A DNA stretch of 64,000 nt from Thermoanaerobacterium sp. PSU-2 (GCF_002102475.1 NZ_MSQD01000002.1:142092-206091), one strand, 5' to 3'. Positions 17,526 through 27,462 are shown, counted from the stretch's first letter. Made by a program: numbers and translations. The notes: generated by a model from the letters alone, not told the origin.

Positions 17526-20500
17526 CTAAGCACTTTCTAATTTTAACGATAATAACTTTGAAACACCTTTTTCCTGCATAGTTACTCCATATAATGTGTC
17601 AGCAACTGACATGGTACCTTTTCTGTGAGTCACAACTATAAACTGTGATTCACGTGAAAGGTCTTTCAAGTAAGATGCAAATCTATCCACATTTGCATCG
17701 TCTAGCGCAGCATCTATTTCATCGAGTATACAAAAAGGTGTCGGTCTTATTAATATCATAGCAAATAGCAATGATATTGCAACTAATGCTTTTTCGCCAC
17801 CTGATAGGAGAGAAATGTTTTGAAGCTTTTTCCCAGGAGGCTGTACATTTATTTCTATCCCCGTATTAAGCAAATCATCAGGATTTGTCAACATTAACTC
17901 TGCTCTCCCACCGCCAAACAATTTTTTAAATGTTTCTTTAAATTGTGCTTCGATTAAGTTAAAATTATCTTTAAATTTGGCCTTTATAATCTTATTTGCA
18001 TCATCAATAATTGAATTAAGTGAATTCTTTGCTTCCACCAAATCATCATATTGCATCTTCAGAAAATCGTATCGTTCTTTTAAATTTTTGTATTCCTCTA
18101 TTGCATTTAGATTGACTATTCCTAACTCTTTAATAGATGCATTAATTTTTGATAACTGCTGCCTCAATGTCAAAATATTTTCATTTATTAAATTCGCTTT
18201 TGCATTGTTGAAAGTCATCTCATAATCTTCCCAAAGTTTATTTTTGATATTTTCAATTTCCATTTCAAGTTTTTGAATATTCAATTCTTTTAATCGTTTC
18301 TTTTCTATTTCTTTAGAATATTCATTTTCTAATTTATCCAATATTTCTTTATCTATATTTATGTTTTTCAATTTTGTCTCAATCTTTCTTTCTATTTCAT
18401 GTATTTCTTCGTTAATCTTTTTAAGCCTTTCATTTAAAATTTCACTTTTCTCATTAGTTCTATTTATATCTTTTTCATACATTATTTTTAAATTTTCATA
18501 CTTGTCAATGCTTTTTTCTATCTCAATAATTGATCCAGTAATGTTGCTATATTCTAACTCCTTTTCATTTAATTTCGAAACATCATTCATCAACTTTTGC
18601 TCATATTTTGCTAATTCAATTTTTAAATTAGTTATTTCTACCTCTAGCTTATTGAGAACATCAGCACTAGAATCTTTGTTGTCTTTATAATCTCTGATCA
18701 ATTTGTCTAAACAAGCTTTTTTTTGATTAAGTTGCGATATGTTATCTTTGTATTTATTAATTTCCTTGTCATAGCTATTTATAATATCTCTTATCTGTTT
18801 TTCTTCTAATTCACTTTGTTTTATAATCGTGCTTAATTTTTCTATCTCCATCTCTAAAGAAGATTTATTTTTCATCAAGTCATTTAAAATGCCTGCTTTA
18901 ATATTAATGTTATTTATTATATTATCCAATTTTTCTTTTGTTTTTTCCATTTCTTTGGTTAAAGTATCTTTGTGCTTTTTCAATTCTTTTAATTCTTTTG
19001 CCAATTTATTGCATTTTATATCTTCAAGTTTAATATCTTCTTTCCGCTTCAATATATTTTGAGACTTTAAGACGCTTCCTCCAGTTATAGAACCACCAGG
19101 ATTAATGACTTCACCTTTTAATGTCACTAATTTAAACTGATTTTTAAATTTTCTACTTAGCGAAATAGCAGTATCTAAATCCTTTGTTACTATTACCCTT
19201 CCTAAAATAAATTTTATCGCTTTTTCAATTTTTTTATCGTAATCAATAATATCAGAAGCCAATCCTATTACTCCATCGCAGTTATTAAATGATTTATCAA
19301 ATGGTTTGTACGTTATATTGTCAAGTGGCAAAAATGTCGCTCTACCAAAATTATTCTTTTTAAGCACAGATATGAGATCCTTAGCACTTTCGGTAGTTTC
19401 CGTTATAACGTCTTGAATTGCTGAACCTAATGCTATCTCAATAGCTAAAGAATATTCACTTCTTACATCAATTAATTCTCCAACTACACCTAATACATTC
19501 TTTCTTAATGACTCATTCTTCTCAATGTACTTCATCAAATTTTTAATGCTGTGATTATATCCCTCATATTCTTTATCCATATCCCTTAGAAGCCTTAACT
19601 TAGCTATCGCGCTGTTGTATTCATTTAATGTTTTTTCATATTTCCCATTTTGAATCTTTATATTATCTTCTAATGACTTTAATTTTTCTTCAGTCAAATT
19701 TTTATCATCATTAAATATAACTAATTCACTATTAAGGCTTTCAATGTTATTTTGTATTTCGTTTATTTCATGATTTTTAAGTTCAATGTCGTTTAGCAGA
19801 TTGTTTTGTGTTTTAACTAAATCATTTAATTTTTCGGATAAATTATTTTTCATTATTTCCGTCTTTGAAAGAATGTTATTATTCTCTGCAATCTCATTTA
19901 AAATGTCAACTACGTCTTCTTTTGCAGATTCAACTTCCATTTGTTTTAAACTAGACTCTTCTTTTATAGATTCATACCTTGAAATAAGGATGCTTAATTC
20001 TGATTCAAAATATTGTTTCTTTGACTCAATCTCTTTTATGCTGTCATTAATTACACCTATTTCTTTTGATGTAAGAGATGATTTATTCTTACTATCTTCA
20101 AGAGATTTTTTTAATCTGTCTATATTTTCTTCACTATTTTTTACTTTTTCATTTAAAAGTTCTATCTTTCCATTTAATGTCTCTATCTCATTTATAGAAT
20201 TATAATAATCTTGTTTTTTTCTGTCTAATTGCTCTTTGAAACTTTCAAGCTCTGATTCCGCTTCATTTAAAGTGTTTTTTTTGCTTTCGATTTCTGTTTT
20301 TAATTTCAACACATTCTTTTCAATCACAGTATAATCTGATTTAAAATTATTTAACTTTTTAAAAAGCTCATCTATATCATGGCAATAAATTGTTATATCA
20401 ATGCGTTTTTTTTCTTCCTGTAATTTCAGGAAAGTTTCTGCTTTTATTTTTTGTTCATGCAGAGGTTCCAATTGATTTTGAAGCTCCAGCAATATATCGT

Positions 20501-21074
20501 TTATCCTATTTATATTTTCATTCGTCACAACTAATTTTTTTTGTGCCTCTTCCTTTTTATATTTGTATTTTGAAATTCCAGAAGCTTCCTCAAAAATTTG
20601 CCTTCTATCTTCTGGTCGTGACAGTAAAATCTCATCGATTTTACCTTGACCAATGATAGAGTACCCATCTCGCCCTATTCCTGTATCCATAAACAGCTCA
20701 AATACATCTTTTAATCTGCATTGCGTCTTGTTTATGTAAAATTCGCTTTCACCTGATCTAAATATTTTTCTGGTTATTACCACCTCAGTAAAATCCAGTG
20801 GAAGCATGTGATCACTGTTATCAAGTGTCAACGTAACTTCCGCAAAACTCAACGGCTTTCTATTTTCTGTGCCTACAAAAATGACATCTTCTAATTTATT
20901 TCCCCTTAAACTTTTGATACTTTGTTCTCCTAAAACAAGCCTTACAGCATCTGAAATATTGCTTTTTCCACTTCCGTTTGGACCAACAATTGCTGTAATT
21001 CCCTTTTCAAAATTCAATACAACTCTATCTGCAAAGGACTTAAATCCTATTATCTCTAATTTCTTTAAAAACAT
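17526..21074 (-). CDS. smc: Chromosome segregation protein SMC
   Basis: SMC is the condensin ATPase that organises and segregates the chromosome. The 1182-residue protein shows Walker A GPNGSGKSNISDAV (31-44), two long coiled coils, and a hinge at about 500-650 (VLGVVGELIDVRSEYSLAIE and the glycine-rich GEVINPGGSITGGSV). The C-terminal ABC signature is LLSGGEKALVAISLLFA and Walker B is PFCILDEIDAALDD. ATG 21074 follows GGAGGG. An in-frame ATG four codons earlier precedes that ribosome site and is rejected. The coiled coils are extremely Lys/Glu/Asn rich, in line with the low GC content. Confidence 0.97.
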   Translation of the reverse strand: MFLKKLEIIGFKSFADRVVLNFEKGITAIVGPNGSGKSNISDAVRLVLGEQSIKSLRGNKLEDVIFVGTENRKPLSFAEVTLTLDNSDHMLPLDFTEVVITRKIFRSGESEFYINKTQCRLKDVFELFMDTGIGRDGYSIIGQGKIDEILLSRPEDRRQIFEEASGISKYKYKKEEAQKKLVVTNENINRINDILLELQNQLEPLHEQKIKAETFLKLQEEKKRIDITIYCHDIDELFKKLNNFKSDYTVIEKNVLKLKTEIESKKNTLNEAESELESFKEQLDRKKQDYYNSINEIETLNGKIELLNEKVKNSEENIDRLKKSLEDSKNKSSLTSKEIGVINDSIKEIESKKQYFESELSILISRYESIKEESSLKQMEVESAKEDVVDILNEIAENNNILSKTEIMKNNLSEKLNDLVKTQNNLLNDIELKNHEINEIQNNIESLNSELVIFNDDKNLTEEKLKSLEDNIKIQNGKYEKTLNEYNSAIAKLRLLRDMDKEYEGYNHSIKNLMKYIEKNESLRKNVLGVVGELIDVRSEYSLAIEIALGSAIQDVITETTESAKDLISVLKKNNFGRATFLPLDNITYKPFDKSFNNCDGVIGLASDIIDYDKKIEKAIKFILGRVIVTKDLDTAISLSRKFKNQFKLVTLKGEVINPGGSITGGSVLKSQNILKRKEDIKLEDIKCNKLAKELKELKKHKDTLTKEMEKTKEKLDNIINNINIKAGILNDLMKNKSSLEMEIEKLSTIIKQSELEEKQIRDIINSYDKEINKYKDNISQLNQKKACLDKLIRDYKDNKDSSADVLNKLEVEITNLKIELAKYEQKLMNDVSKLNEKELEYSNITGSIIEIEKSIDKYENLKIMYEKDINRTNEKSEILNERLKKINEEIHEIERKIETKLKNINIDKEILDKLENEYSKEIEKKRLKELNIQKLEMEIENIKNKLWEDYEMTFNNAKANLINENILTLRQQLSKINASIKELGIVNLNAIEEYKNLKERYDFLKMQYDDLVEAKNSLNSIIDDANKIIKAKFKDNFNLIEAQFKETFKKLFGGGRAELMLTNPDDLLNTGIEINVQPPGKKLQNISLLSGGEKALVAISLLFAMILIRPTPFCILDEIDAALDDANVDRFASYLKDLSRESQFIVVTHRKGTMSVADTLYGVTMQEKGVSKLLSLKLESA

Positions 21075-21113
21075 AAGACCCTCCAAAAATTAGAATTAAA
21101 AGGCACTCCACAA

Positions 21114-21150
21114 GATAATTAAAACCTGCTTTAGCAGGTTTTAATTATCT
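21114..21150 (-). terminator. Terminator after spoVS
   Basis: A long perfect inverted repeat (about 16-base arms, core AAAACCTGC/GCAGGTTTT, 4-base loop) includes the spoVS stop codon. The T-rich part is TTTTAATTATCTTG. It should limit transcription from spoVS into smc, whose ribosome site starts about 25 bases further on. Confidence 0.75.
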
Positions 21151-21405
21151 TGGTTCTACTATGAACTTTATTGCTGTTCGGGTCTCCCCTTCTATTTCTA
21201 TCTCTGAAAAAGCTGGTATAGCAATTAAATCTATACCATTAGGGGCCACAAATCCTCTTGCTATTGCTATAGCTTTAACAGCCTGATTTACGGCTCCCGC
21301 TCCGACAGCCTGTATCTCAGCTACAGACTTGTCTCTCAATACAGCCGCCAATGCACCTGCTACAGATTTAGGTTGAGATTTAGCTGATACTTTTAGAACC
21401 TCCAC
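21145..21405 (-). CDS. spoVS: Stage V sporulation protein S
   Basis: SpoVS is a small Alba-like nucleic-acid-binding protein. In Bacillus its loss blocks late sporulation and affects septation. The 86-residue sequence is nearly canonical: EVLKVSAKSQPKSVAGALAA, then EIQAVGAGAVNQAVKAIAIA and the tail TAIKFIVEPR. The start is GTG 21405, eight bases after AAGGAGGT. A sigma-H-like promoter with perfect matches lies 44-72 bases upstream, as expected for a gene switched on at entry into sporulation. A terminator follows directly. Confidence 0.97.
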   Translation of the reverse strand: MEVLKVSAKSQPKSVAGALAAVLRDKSVAEIQAVGAGAVNQAVKAIAIARGFVAPNGIDLIAIPAFSEIEIEGETRTAIKFIVEPR

Positions 21406-21448
21406 TATAATAACCTCCTTAGTAGAATTGAAAATGAATACAAAATAT

Positions 21449-21477
21449 ATATTCTATAAATAATGACTAATTCCTTC
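21449..21477 (-). promoter_or_regulatory. Sigma-H-type promoter of spoVS
   Basis: Minus strand: -35 GAAGGAATT (21469-21477) fits RnAGGAwWW, and -10 ATAGAATAT (21449-21457) fits RnnGAATww. The spacer is 11 bases, as in Bacillus sigma-H promoters. The predicted transcript would start about 35 bases before the spoVS GTG. Bacillus spoVS is known to be sigma-H dependent. Confidence 0.75.
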
Positions 21478-21500
21478 TTTTTATAAAAATTTTTTTAAGA

Positions 21501-22565
21501 TCATATAGTGGACTCATTTATGTAATCTTCTATTGATTTTTTAAATACATGTCCGTCATATTCTAAAAGCACGCTGTCTTCTTTAACATCTTCAAGCTGA
21601 ACTATATTAATTTTTACGCCAAATTCCGATTCTAAGTAAATCTTATTTCTTTTTTTGTTTCCAATTAAAGCTGAAACCGAACGAGGATTGACATAAATAA
21701 ACACCGTACATTCTTTAATATCGTTATTTTGAAAAAGATGTTTAACAACATCTTTATAAATAGACGACTTTACTAACTCTCCAAACGCTGGATGAAACGG
21801 ACCAGCTACTACATCTCTATTTACGTTTATCGCATCTGTTGCTTGTAGTCCTATTCTAATTACATCTATATGGTTTTTCTTAAATTTGATGTACAATTCT
21901 TTTGAAATCTCCACAGCATCTTCCAAACTAATAGGCATATACACCCCATTTTTATACATTTTTTCTAAATAAGTGCCTTTCAAAACGAGAGTAGGATAAA
22001 TCCTTACAAACGCAGGTTTCAATGAAATTATCTCATCCGCTGTTTTTAATGTTTTTTGTCTAGTATCACCCGGCAATCCTACCATAATCTGTAGCCCTAA
22101 TGTAAATCCATATGCTTTTATAAGCCTTGATGCTCTATAAACATCATCAATGCTATGACCTCTATGGCTCCTTAATAGCACTTCATTATCCAGGCTTTGT
22201 ACTCCCAGTTCTATGATCGAAACATCATACCTTTTTAAATTGTCAAGAATAATCTCATCTATATAATCAGGTCTGGTAGACAATCGAATTGCATCTATGT
22301 TTCCTGAAGCCAAATATTTTTGTGCAATCGACAAAAAATTCTTTTGTATCTCTAATGGTATTCCGGTAAAGCTTCCACCATAAAAGGAAACCTCAACGTG
22401 AGCATATTTCGGAATAGTCTTCAAATAATCTTCGATAGTTCTTTCTACGTATTCCTCATTTACTTCCGATTTCAAACCAGTTATTTCGTCTTGATTGCAA
22501 AAAACACATTTATGAGGACATCCTAAATGTGGAACAAAAATCGGTATAATGTAGATATCTTTCAT
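21501..22565 (-). CDS. Elp3-like radical SAM protein of unknown substrate
   Basis: The 354-residue protein has the radical SAM iron-sulfur motif CPHKCVFC (Cys16, 20, 23), then VSFYGGSFTGIP, LSTRPDYIDE and VELGVQS-like IIELGVQSLDNEVL. The later part (IVGLPGDTRQKTLKTADEI-like region, VRIYPTLVLKGTYLE) matches the oxygen-independent radical SAM group with an Elp3-type C-terminal domain. Its first four bases overlap the rnc stop (ATGA), so it is coupled to rnc. Genes of this type often sit between rnc and smc in Clostridia. The substrate is unknown. A role in tRNA or rRNA modification would be a guess from the neighbours. Confidence 0.85.
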   Translation of the reverse strand: MKDIYIIPIFVPHLGCPHKCVFCNQDEITGLKSEVNEEYVERTIEDYLKTIPKYAHVEVSFYGGSFTGIPLEIQKNFLSIAQKYLASGNIDAIRLSTRPDYIDEIILDNLKRYDVSIIELGVQSLDNEVLLRSHRGHSIDDVYRASRLIKAYGFTLGLQIMVGLPGDTRQKTLKTADEIISLKPAFVRIYPTLVLKGTYLEKMYKNGVYMPISLEDAVEISKELYIKFKKNHIDVIRIGLQATDAINVNRDVVAGPFHPAFGELVKSSIYKDVVKHLFQNNDIKECTVFIYVNPRSVSALIGNKKRNKIYLESEFGVKINIVQLEDVKEDSVLLEYDGHVFKKSIEDYINESTI

Positions 22566-23260
22566 ATTAACCCCATCTTGCTTAAAGCCTCCATGGCTGC
22601 ATATTGCTCAGCTTCTTTTTTACTTCTTCCCTTTCCTCTACCAAGTCTATTTTCACCGACAAAAACTTCTATCACAAACATCTTATTGTGATCAGGCCCA
22701 TATTCATCTATTAGTTTATAATTCACTCTTTCTGAGCCCATTTTTTGTGTTACTTCTTGCAACTTTGTTTTATAATCCCGATATATTAATCCACTTAAAA
22801 CTTCGTTTATAATTTTCTCAAAGAGCCTTAATACAACTTCACTTACTGTTTTAAGATCTGAATCCAAGTAGACTGCCGCTATTAAAGCTTCCATCGCATC
22901 TGCAAGGATAGAATCCCTATTGCGGCCACCTGTCATCTCTTCACCTCTACCTATATTTAAATACTTGCCAATCTCTATCTCTCTTGCACATCGCGCAAGT
23001 GAAGGCTCACAGACTATTTCGGCTCTATACTTTGACAAATAGCCTTCTTCCAAATCAGTCCTATTTTTATATAAGTATTCACTTATTACGATGCTTAAGA
23101 CAGAATCGCCTAAAAACTCCAATCTTTCATTGCTGCTTAGAAAGTTTTTGCTTTCATTTGCCCATGAACTATGTGTTAAAGCATTTTTAAGCAATTTTTT
23201 ATTATTAAAAGTATAACCGATATTTTTCTCTAAATTTTCATATCTATCGCTTAACTCCAT
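22562..23260 (-). CDS. rnc: Ribonuclease III
   Basis: RNase III cuts double-stranded RNA, including rRNA precursors. The 232-residue protein has the signature NERLEFLGDSVLSIVISEYL (from residue 44), the second acidic site DSILADAMEALIAAVYLD, and a C-terminal dsRNA-binding domain (about 158-228, ending GRGKGRSKKEAEQYAAMEAL). It follows fabF by 13 bases. The acpP-fabF-rnc-smc-ftsY arrangement is widespread. All catalytic acids are present. Confidence 0.97.
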   Translation of the reverse strand: MELSDRYENLEKNIGYTFNNKKLLKNALTHSSWANESKNFLSSNERLEFLGDSVLSIVISEYLYKNRTDLEEGYLSKYRAEIVCEPSLARCAREIEIGKYLNIGRGEEMTGGRNRDSILADAMEALIAAVYLDSDLKTVSEVVLRLFEKIINEVLSGLIYRDYKTKLQEVTQKMGSERVNYKLIDEYGPDHNKMFVIEVFVGENRLGRGKGRSKKEAEQYAAMEALSKMGLI

Positions 23261-23273
23261 GATTGTGCCTCTT

Positions 23274-24503
23274 TCAATATTTTTTAAACACTAATGAAGC
23301 ATTGTGTCCTCCAAAGCCAAAAGAATTTGACAAAGCATAATTTACATCCATCTTTAAAGCTTTATTTGGAACATAATCCAAATCGCATTCAGGATCTGGA
23401 GTCTCATAATTGATAGTAGGCGGAACAATTCCATTTTTTATAGCAAGTATTGTAGCTACAGCTTCCACAGCCCCTGATGCTCCAAGCATATGTCCTGTCA
23501 TAGACTTGGTGGAACTGATTTTTAATTTATAAGCATGTTCTCCAAATACATTTTTAATAGCCATAGTTTCATATTTATCGTTGTACTCTGTAGAAGTCCC
23601 GTGTGCGTTTATATAATCAATATCATCTGGCACAATACCAGCATCTTTTAGTGCAAGTTTCATCGCTCTCGCTGCTCCTTCGCCCAAAGGCGCAGGTGCA
23701 GTTATATGATAAGCATCGGCAGTAGCACCATAACCCACAATCTCACAGTATATTTTAGCACCTCTTTTTAACGCATGATCCAATGACTCGAGGACAAGTG
23801 TAGCCGACCCTTCTCCCATTATAAATCCATCTCTATTAGCATCAAAAGGTCTGCACGCAGTCTTAGGATCTTCATTTGTTGACATCGCCTTCATTGAGCA
23901 AAATCCCGCAATTGCCAAAGGTGTTATTGCAGCTTCACTGCCACCAGTAACAATTATATCCGCATCACCGCGCTCAATTACTTTAAATGCATCACCTATG
24001 GCATTGGAACTTGATGCACATGCGTTGACTATCGTTTCATTGTGTCCTTTAAGTCCAAAAGTAATCGATATGAGCCCTGCTGCCATATCGGCTATCATCA
24101 TCGGAACAAAAAAAGGACTTACTCTTCCTGGACCTTTCTCCCTTAAAATATTCTGTTGATTTTCTAACGTTTCTATTCCACCTATTCCTGAGCCATACAC
24201 AACGCCTATTCTATCCAAATCTTCACTGGCAAGGTCAAGTCCTGAATCTGCTAAAGCCATTTTTGCAGATGCCAAAGCAAACTGAGTAAATCTGTCCATC
24301 CTCTTGGCTTCTTTTTTATCAATATAATCTGTCGGTTCGAAATCTTTTACTTCTGCCGCCAGTTTCGTTGGATAAGCTGAAACATCAAATCTGGAAATTC
24401 TATCAATTCCCGACTTTCCATTTATAAGAGAATTCCATAAATCATCAATGTTATTGCCTATTGGAGTTATGGCTCCTATACCAGTTATTACAACCCTGTT
24501 CAT
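23274..24503 (-). CDS. fabF: 3-oxoacyl-ACP synthase II (FabF)
   Basis: FabF elongates acyl-ACP by condensation with malonyl-ACP. The 409-residue protein has the catalytic Cys162 in [13 protein letters not shown], the His in [12 protein letters not shown] (about 303) and the His in [16 protein letters not shown] (about 339), completing the Cys-His-His triad. It ends with [19 protein letters not shown] 28-base perfect palindrome separates it from acpP. It is the last fatty acid gene in the cluster. Confidence 0.97.
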   Translation of the reverse strand: MNRVVITGIGAITPIGNNIDDLWNSLINGKSGIDRISRFDVSAYPTKLAAEVKDFEPTDYIDKKEAKRMDRFTQFALASAKMALADSGLDLASEDLDRIGVVYGSGIGGIETLENQQNILREKGPGRVSPFFVPMMIADMAAGLISITFGLKGHNETIVNACASSSNAIGDAFKVIERGDADIIVTGGSEAAITPLAIAGFCSMKAMSTNEDPKTACRPFDANRDGFIMGEGSATLVLESLDHALKRGAKIYCEIVGYGATADAYHITAPAPLGEGAARAMKLALKDAGIVPDDIDYINAHGTSTEYNDKYETMAIKNVFGEHAYKLKISSTKSMTGHMLGASGAVEAVATILAIKNGIVPPTINYETPDPECDLDYVPNKALKMDVNYALSNSFGFGGHNASLVFKKY

Positions 24504-24531
24504 AGATAATCCTCCATCAAATAATTATCTA

Positions 24532-24559
24532 ATTAAGTCCCGCAATTGCGGGACTTAAT
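24532..24559 (-). terminator. Palindromic stem-loop between acpP and fabF
   Basis: A perfect 28-base palindrome (core AAGTCCCGCAATTGCGGGACTT) starts one base after the acpP stop. On the minus strand it is followed by TTAATTAGATAATTATTT, a weak T-tract. It could be a leaky terminator or a 3' stabilising stem that makes acpP mRNA more abundant than fabF mRNA. Confidence 0.6.
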
Positions 24560-24560
24560 A

Positions 24561-24791
24561 TTACTTTTCAAGATTTTTTAAATATTCTACTACATCACCA
24601 ACTGTCTTAATTTTTTCTGCATCTTCATCAGGAATTTCAACATCAAATTCTTCCTCAAGCGCCATGATTAATTCAACTATATCGAGTGAATCTGCTCCAA
24701 GATCATCTATAAAAGATGATTCCATAGTGACTTCTTCTGGATCTACTCCCAATTGTTCAACGATTATGTCTCTAATCTTTTCAAACTCCAT
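24561..24791 (-). CDS. acpP: Acyl carrier protein
   Basis: ACP carries growing acyl chains on a phosphopantetheine arm. The 76-residue acidic protein has the attachment site at Ser35 in [13 protein letters not shown], preceded by SSFIDD. ATG 24791 has an ideal GGAGGTGA seven bases ahead. The GTG three codons upstream overlaps that site and is rejected. The gene lies between fabG and fabF, the usual position, and is followed directly by a strong palindrome that may set its higher dosage. Confidence 0.97.
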   Translation of the reverse strand: MEFEKIRDIIVEQLGVDPEEVTMESSFIDDLGADSLDIVELIMALEEEFDVEIPDEDAEKIKTVGDVVEYLKNLEK

Positions 24792-24831
24792 AAAGTTCAC
24801 CTCCTCTCAAAGCACCCATATTAGAATAATA

Positions 24832-25575
24832 TTACATTACCATTCCTCCGTCAACATTGATTACCTGTCCTGTAATATAATCTGAAGCATTGCTGGCAAG
24901 AAAAGACACTACATTTGCTATATCCTGTGGTTTTCCTGCTCTTTTTAATGGTATGGAATTCAACATTGACGATTTTACTGTTTCACTTAATACATCTGTC
25001 ATATCAGTTTCTATAAAACCAGGCGCAATAGCATTAACAGTTATTCCTCTGGACGCTAATTCTTTTGCCAAAGATTTTGTCAAACCTATAATTCCAGCTT
25101 TAGATGCCGCATAATTGGATTGGCCTGCATTTCCAATCACACCTACTACTGAAGATATGTTTATAATTTTCCCTTTTCTTCTTTTTATCATATACTTAGA
25201 AACAAATTTTATTACATTAAAAGTTCCCTTTAAATTAACATCTATAACATTATCCCAGTCATCTTCTGACATTCTAAGTATAAGGTTATCCTTTGTTATT
25301 CCAGCATTATTTACAACAACGTCAATATTACCGAACATATCGATTATGTCATTGACCATTTTTTCAACTTCATTATAATTTGAAATATCGCATTTTAAAG
25401 CACAAGATTCAACGCCAAACTTTTTAGCTTCTTCAACAGTCTCTAAAGCATCTTTCGAACTCTTTGAATAATTAATTACGACATTATACCCGTCTTCTGC
25501 TAACTTTAAGGCGATAGCTTTCCCTATCCCTTTTCCTCCTCCTGTCACTAATGCCGTTTTAATTTCCCTATCCAT
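24832..25575 (-). CDS. fabG: 3-oxoacyl-ACP reductase FabG
   Basis: FabG is the NADPH-dependent short-chain dehydrogenase that reduces 3-oxoacyl-ACP. In 247 residues it has the cofactor motif TGGGKGIG (11-18), NNAG (89-92), and the catalytic Ser (NISSV, 141/142), Tyr155 and Lys159 (SNYAASKAG). The C-terminal GQVINVDGGMVM is typical. The ATG directly follows the fabD stop with no spacing, which implies tight coupling. Confidence 0.96.
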   Translation of the reverse strand: MDREIKTALVTGGGKGIGKAIALKLAEDGYNVVINYSKSSKDALETVEEAKKFGVESCALKCDISNYNEVEKMVNDIIDMFGNIDVVVNNAGITKDNLILRMSEDDWDNVIDVNLKGTFNVIKFVSKYMIKRRKGKIINISSVVGVIGNAGQSNYAASKAGIIGLTKSLAKELASRGITVNAIAPGFIETDMTDVLSETVKSSMLNSIPLKRAGKPQDIANVVSFLASNASDYITGQVINVDGGMVM

Positions 25576-26508
25576 TCAGTTTACCTCCAAAGTGGATAAA
25601 AGTTTATCAAGCGAACTCGTATCTTCAAAATTGATGGCTTTTTTCGTCTTATCTATTCTCTTCATGAATCCAGTAAGTGTTTTCCCTGGCCCTATTTCAA
25701 TGAAAACTTCAACTTGATCATCAATCATCTTTCTTACTGATTGTTCCCATAAAACAGGACTGCTTACCTGTTTCACTAAGGTCTTTTTAACTTCGTCAAT
25801 TTTAAGGTAATCCGCAGTAACATTAGTAATGACTGGAACTGACATATCAAATATTGGAACATGCTTCAAATCTTCTTCTAGTTTAATGCCTGCATCCTTA
25901 AGCATACTGCAGTGAAATGGTGCACTAACAGGCAACATAACTGCTTTTTTTGCCCCTTTTTCTTTAGCAAGTTCTACAGCTTTTTCTAAAGCTTTAATTT
26001 CACCTGCAATCGATAATTGCCCTGGACAATTGTAGTTAGCTGGTTCAACAACACCAAATTCTCTTACATTATAGCATATATTCTCTACCACTTCATTGTC
26101 AAGTCCTATTATTGCTGCCATTCCTCCTATACCTATTGGAACAGCATTTTGCATGTATTCTCCCCTTTTCTTCACAAGCTTCACTGCATCTTTAAAAGAT
26201 AATACACCTGAATATACAAGAGAACTGTATTCACCTAAGCTTAAGCCAGCCGTCACATCTGCTTTCAACCCTCTTTTTGATAGCACCTTAGTCAATGCAA
26301 TACTTACCGTCAATATGGCAGGTTGTGTATTTTCCGTCTTCATTAATTCTTCATCAGGACCTTCAAAACATAATCTAGTAATATCGTATTTTAATGCATC
26401 ATTTGCCTCTTCAAAAACTTCTCTTGCTTCAGCAAAATTTTCATATATTTCTTTGCCCATTCCTGTATATTGTGCACCTTGTCCTGGATATATAAATGCA
26501 ATCTTCAT
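25576..26508 (-). CDS. fabD: Malonyl-CoA:ACP transacylase FabD
   Basis: FabD loads malonyl groups onto ACP. In 310 residues it has YPGQGAQYTGMG (7-18), nucleophile Ser90 in the variant motif GLSLGE (usually GHSLGE), and the catalytic His in VSAPFHCSML. Replacement of the His in GHSLGE by Leu is seen in other Firmicute FabDs. The start overlaps the fabK stop by four bases (ATGA), and its stop touches the fabG start. Confidence 0.95.
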   Translation of the reverse strand: MKIAFIYPGQGAQYTGMGKEIYENFAEAREVFEEANDALKYDITRLCFEGPDEELMKTENTQPAILTVSIALTKVLSKRGLKADVTAGLSLGEYSSLVYSGVLSFKDAVKLVKKRGEYMQNAVPIGIGGMAAIIGLDNEVVENICYNVREFGVVEPANYNCPGQLSIAGEIKALEKAVELAKEKGAKKAVMLPVSAPFHCSMLKDAGIKLEEDLKHVPIFDMSVPVITNVTADYLKIDEVKKTLVKQVSSPVLWEQSVRKMIDDQVEVFIEIGPGKTLTGFMKRIDKTKKAINFEDTSSLDKLLSTLEVN

Positions 26509-27452
26509 CTTTTAAAGCCCCCATATAAACTTACAATAATTTTCTCAGCATCATTAAACAAATCCTCAATTATTGCTTTAGCAGGCTTAATATCGTTTAT
26601 AAGACCAGATATTTGACCAGCCATAACAGAACCATTCAAAACATCTCCATATACTACTGCATCTCTTAACTTTCCTGCACCTAACTGTTCCAATTCCTCT
26701 TTTGAAGCTCCGTTTTGCTCTGCTTTTTCAAACTCTCTTGTAAGATGATTTTTTAAAGATCTTACAGGATGGCCTGTAGTTCTGCCAGTCACAACTGCAT
26801 CTCTGTCCTTAGCATTTATTATGTACTCCTTATATTTTTCATTTGCTGTACACTCCGTACAACACACAAATCGCGTACCCAACTGAACACCTTGAGCTCC
26901 AAGGCAAAAAGCTGCAGCAACACCTCTTCCATCGCCAATGCCACCTGCCGCTATGACAGGTATACTCACCGCATCGACAACTTGAGGCACTAAAGCCATA
27001 GTAGTAAGCTCACCTATATGTCCACCTGATTCTGTTCCTTCTGCTACAACCGCATCGACCCCAATTGATTCCATTCTTTTAGCCAATGCAACAGATGGGA
27101 CAACAGGAACAACTTTTATATTGTTTTCTTTCAACCTGTTTATATATTTGCCTGGATTCCCAGCACCTGTAGTGATAACACTTACTTTTTCCTCTATCAC
27201 AACATCCATAACTTCATCAACAAATGGCGACATTAACATTACATTAACGCCAAAAGGTCTATCAGTCAATTCTCTCGCTTTTCTTATTTGTTCTTTGACA
27301 AAACTGGCAGGTGCATTTCCTGCACCAATAATGCCAAGTCCACCAGCATTTGAAACTGCAGCAGCCAATTCTGCTGTTGCAACCCAAGCCATTCCACCTT
27401 GAAATATAGGATATTCCAAGCCAAATAAATCAGTAATCTGTGTCTTTATCAT
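26505..27452 (-). CDS. fabK: FMN-dependent enoyl-ACP reductase II FabK
   Basis: FabK is a TIM-barrel flavoenzyme that performs the last reduction of each elongation cycle, replacing FabI. The 315-residue protein shows FQGGMAWVATAELAAAVSNA, GLGIIGAGNAP, EGTESGGHIGELTTMALVPQ and PVIAAGGIGDGRGVAAAFCLG, all characteristic of the FabK/nitronate monooxygenase family. A nitronate monooxygenase is excluded mainly by context: the gene lies between fabH and fabD. It is the only enoyl reductase gene in the cluster. Confidence 0.93.
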   Translation of the reverse strand: MIKTQITDLFGLEYPIFQGGMAWVATAELAAAVSNAGGLGIIGAGNAPASFVKEQIRKARELTDRPFGVNVMLMSPFVDEVMDVVIEEKVSVITTGAGNPGKYINRLKENNIKVVPVVPSVALAKRMESIGVDAVVAEGTESGGHIGELTTMALVPQVVDAVSIPVIAAGGIGDGRGVAAAFCLGAQGVQLGTRFVCCTECTANEKYKEYIINAKDRDAVVTGRTTGHPVRSLKNHLTREFEKAEQNGASKEELEQLGAGKLRDAVVYGDVLNGSVMAGQISGLINDIKPAKAIIEDLFNDAEKIIVSLYGGFKR

Positions 27453-27462
27453 GTTCTCACTC

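Noticed and set aside
20000..20900. Repetitive appearance of the smc coiled-coil region as a repeat element
   Set aside because: The repetition is at the level of Lys/Glu/Asn codons in a coiled coil. No exact DNA repeat unit is present.
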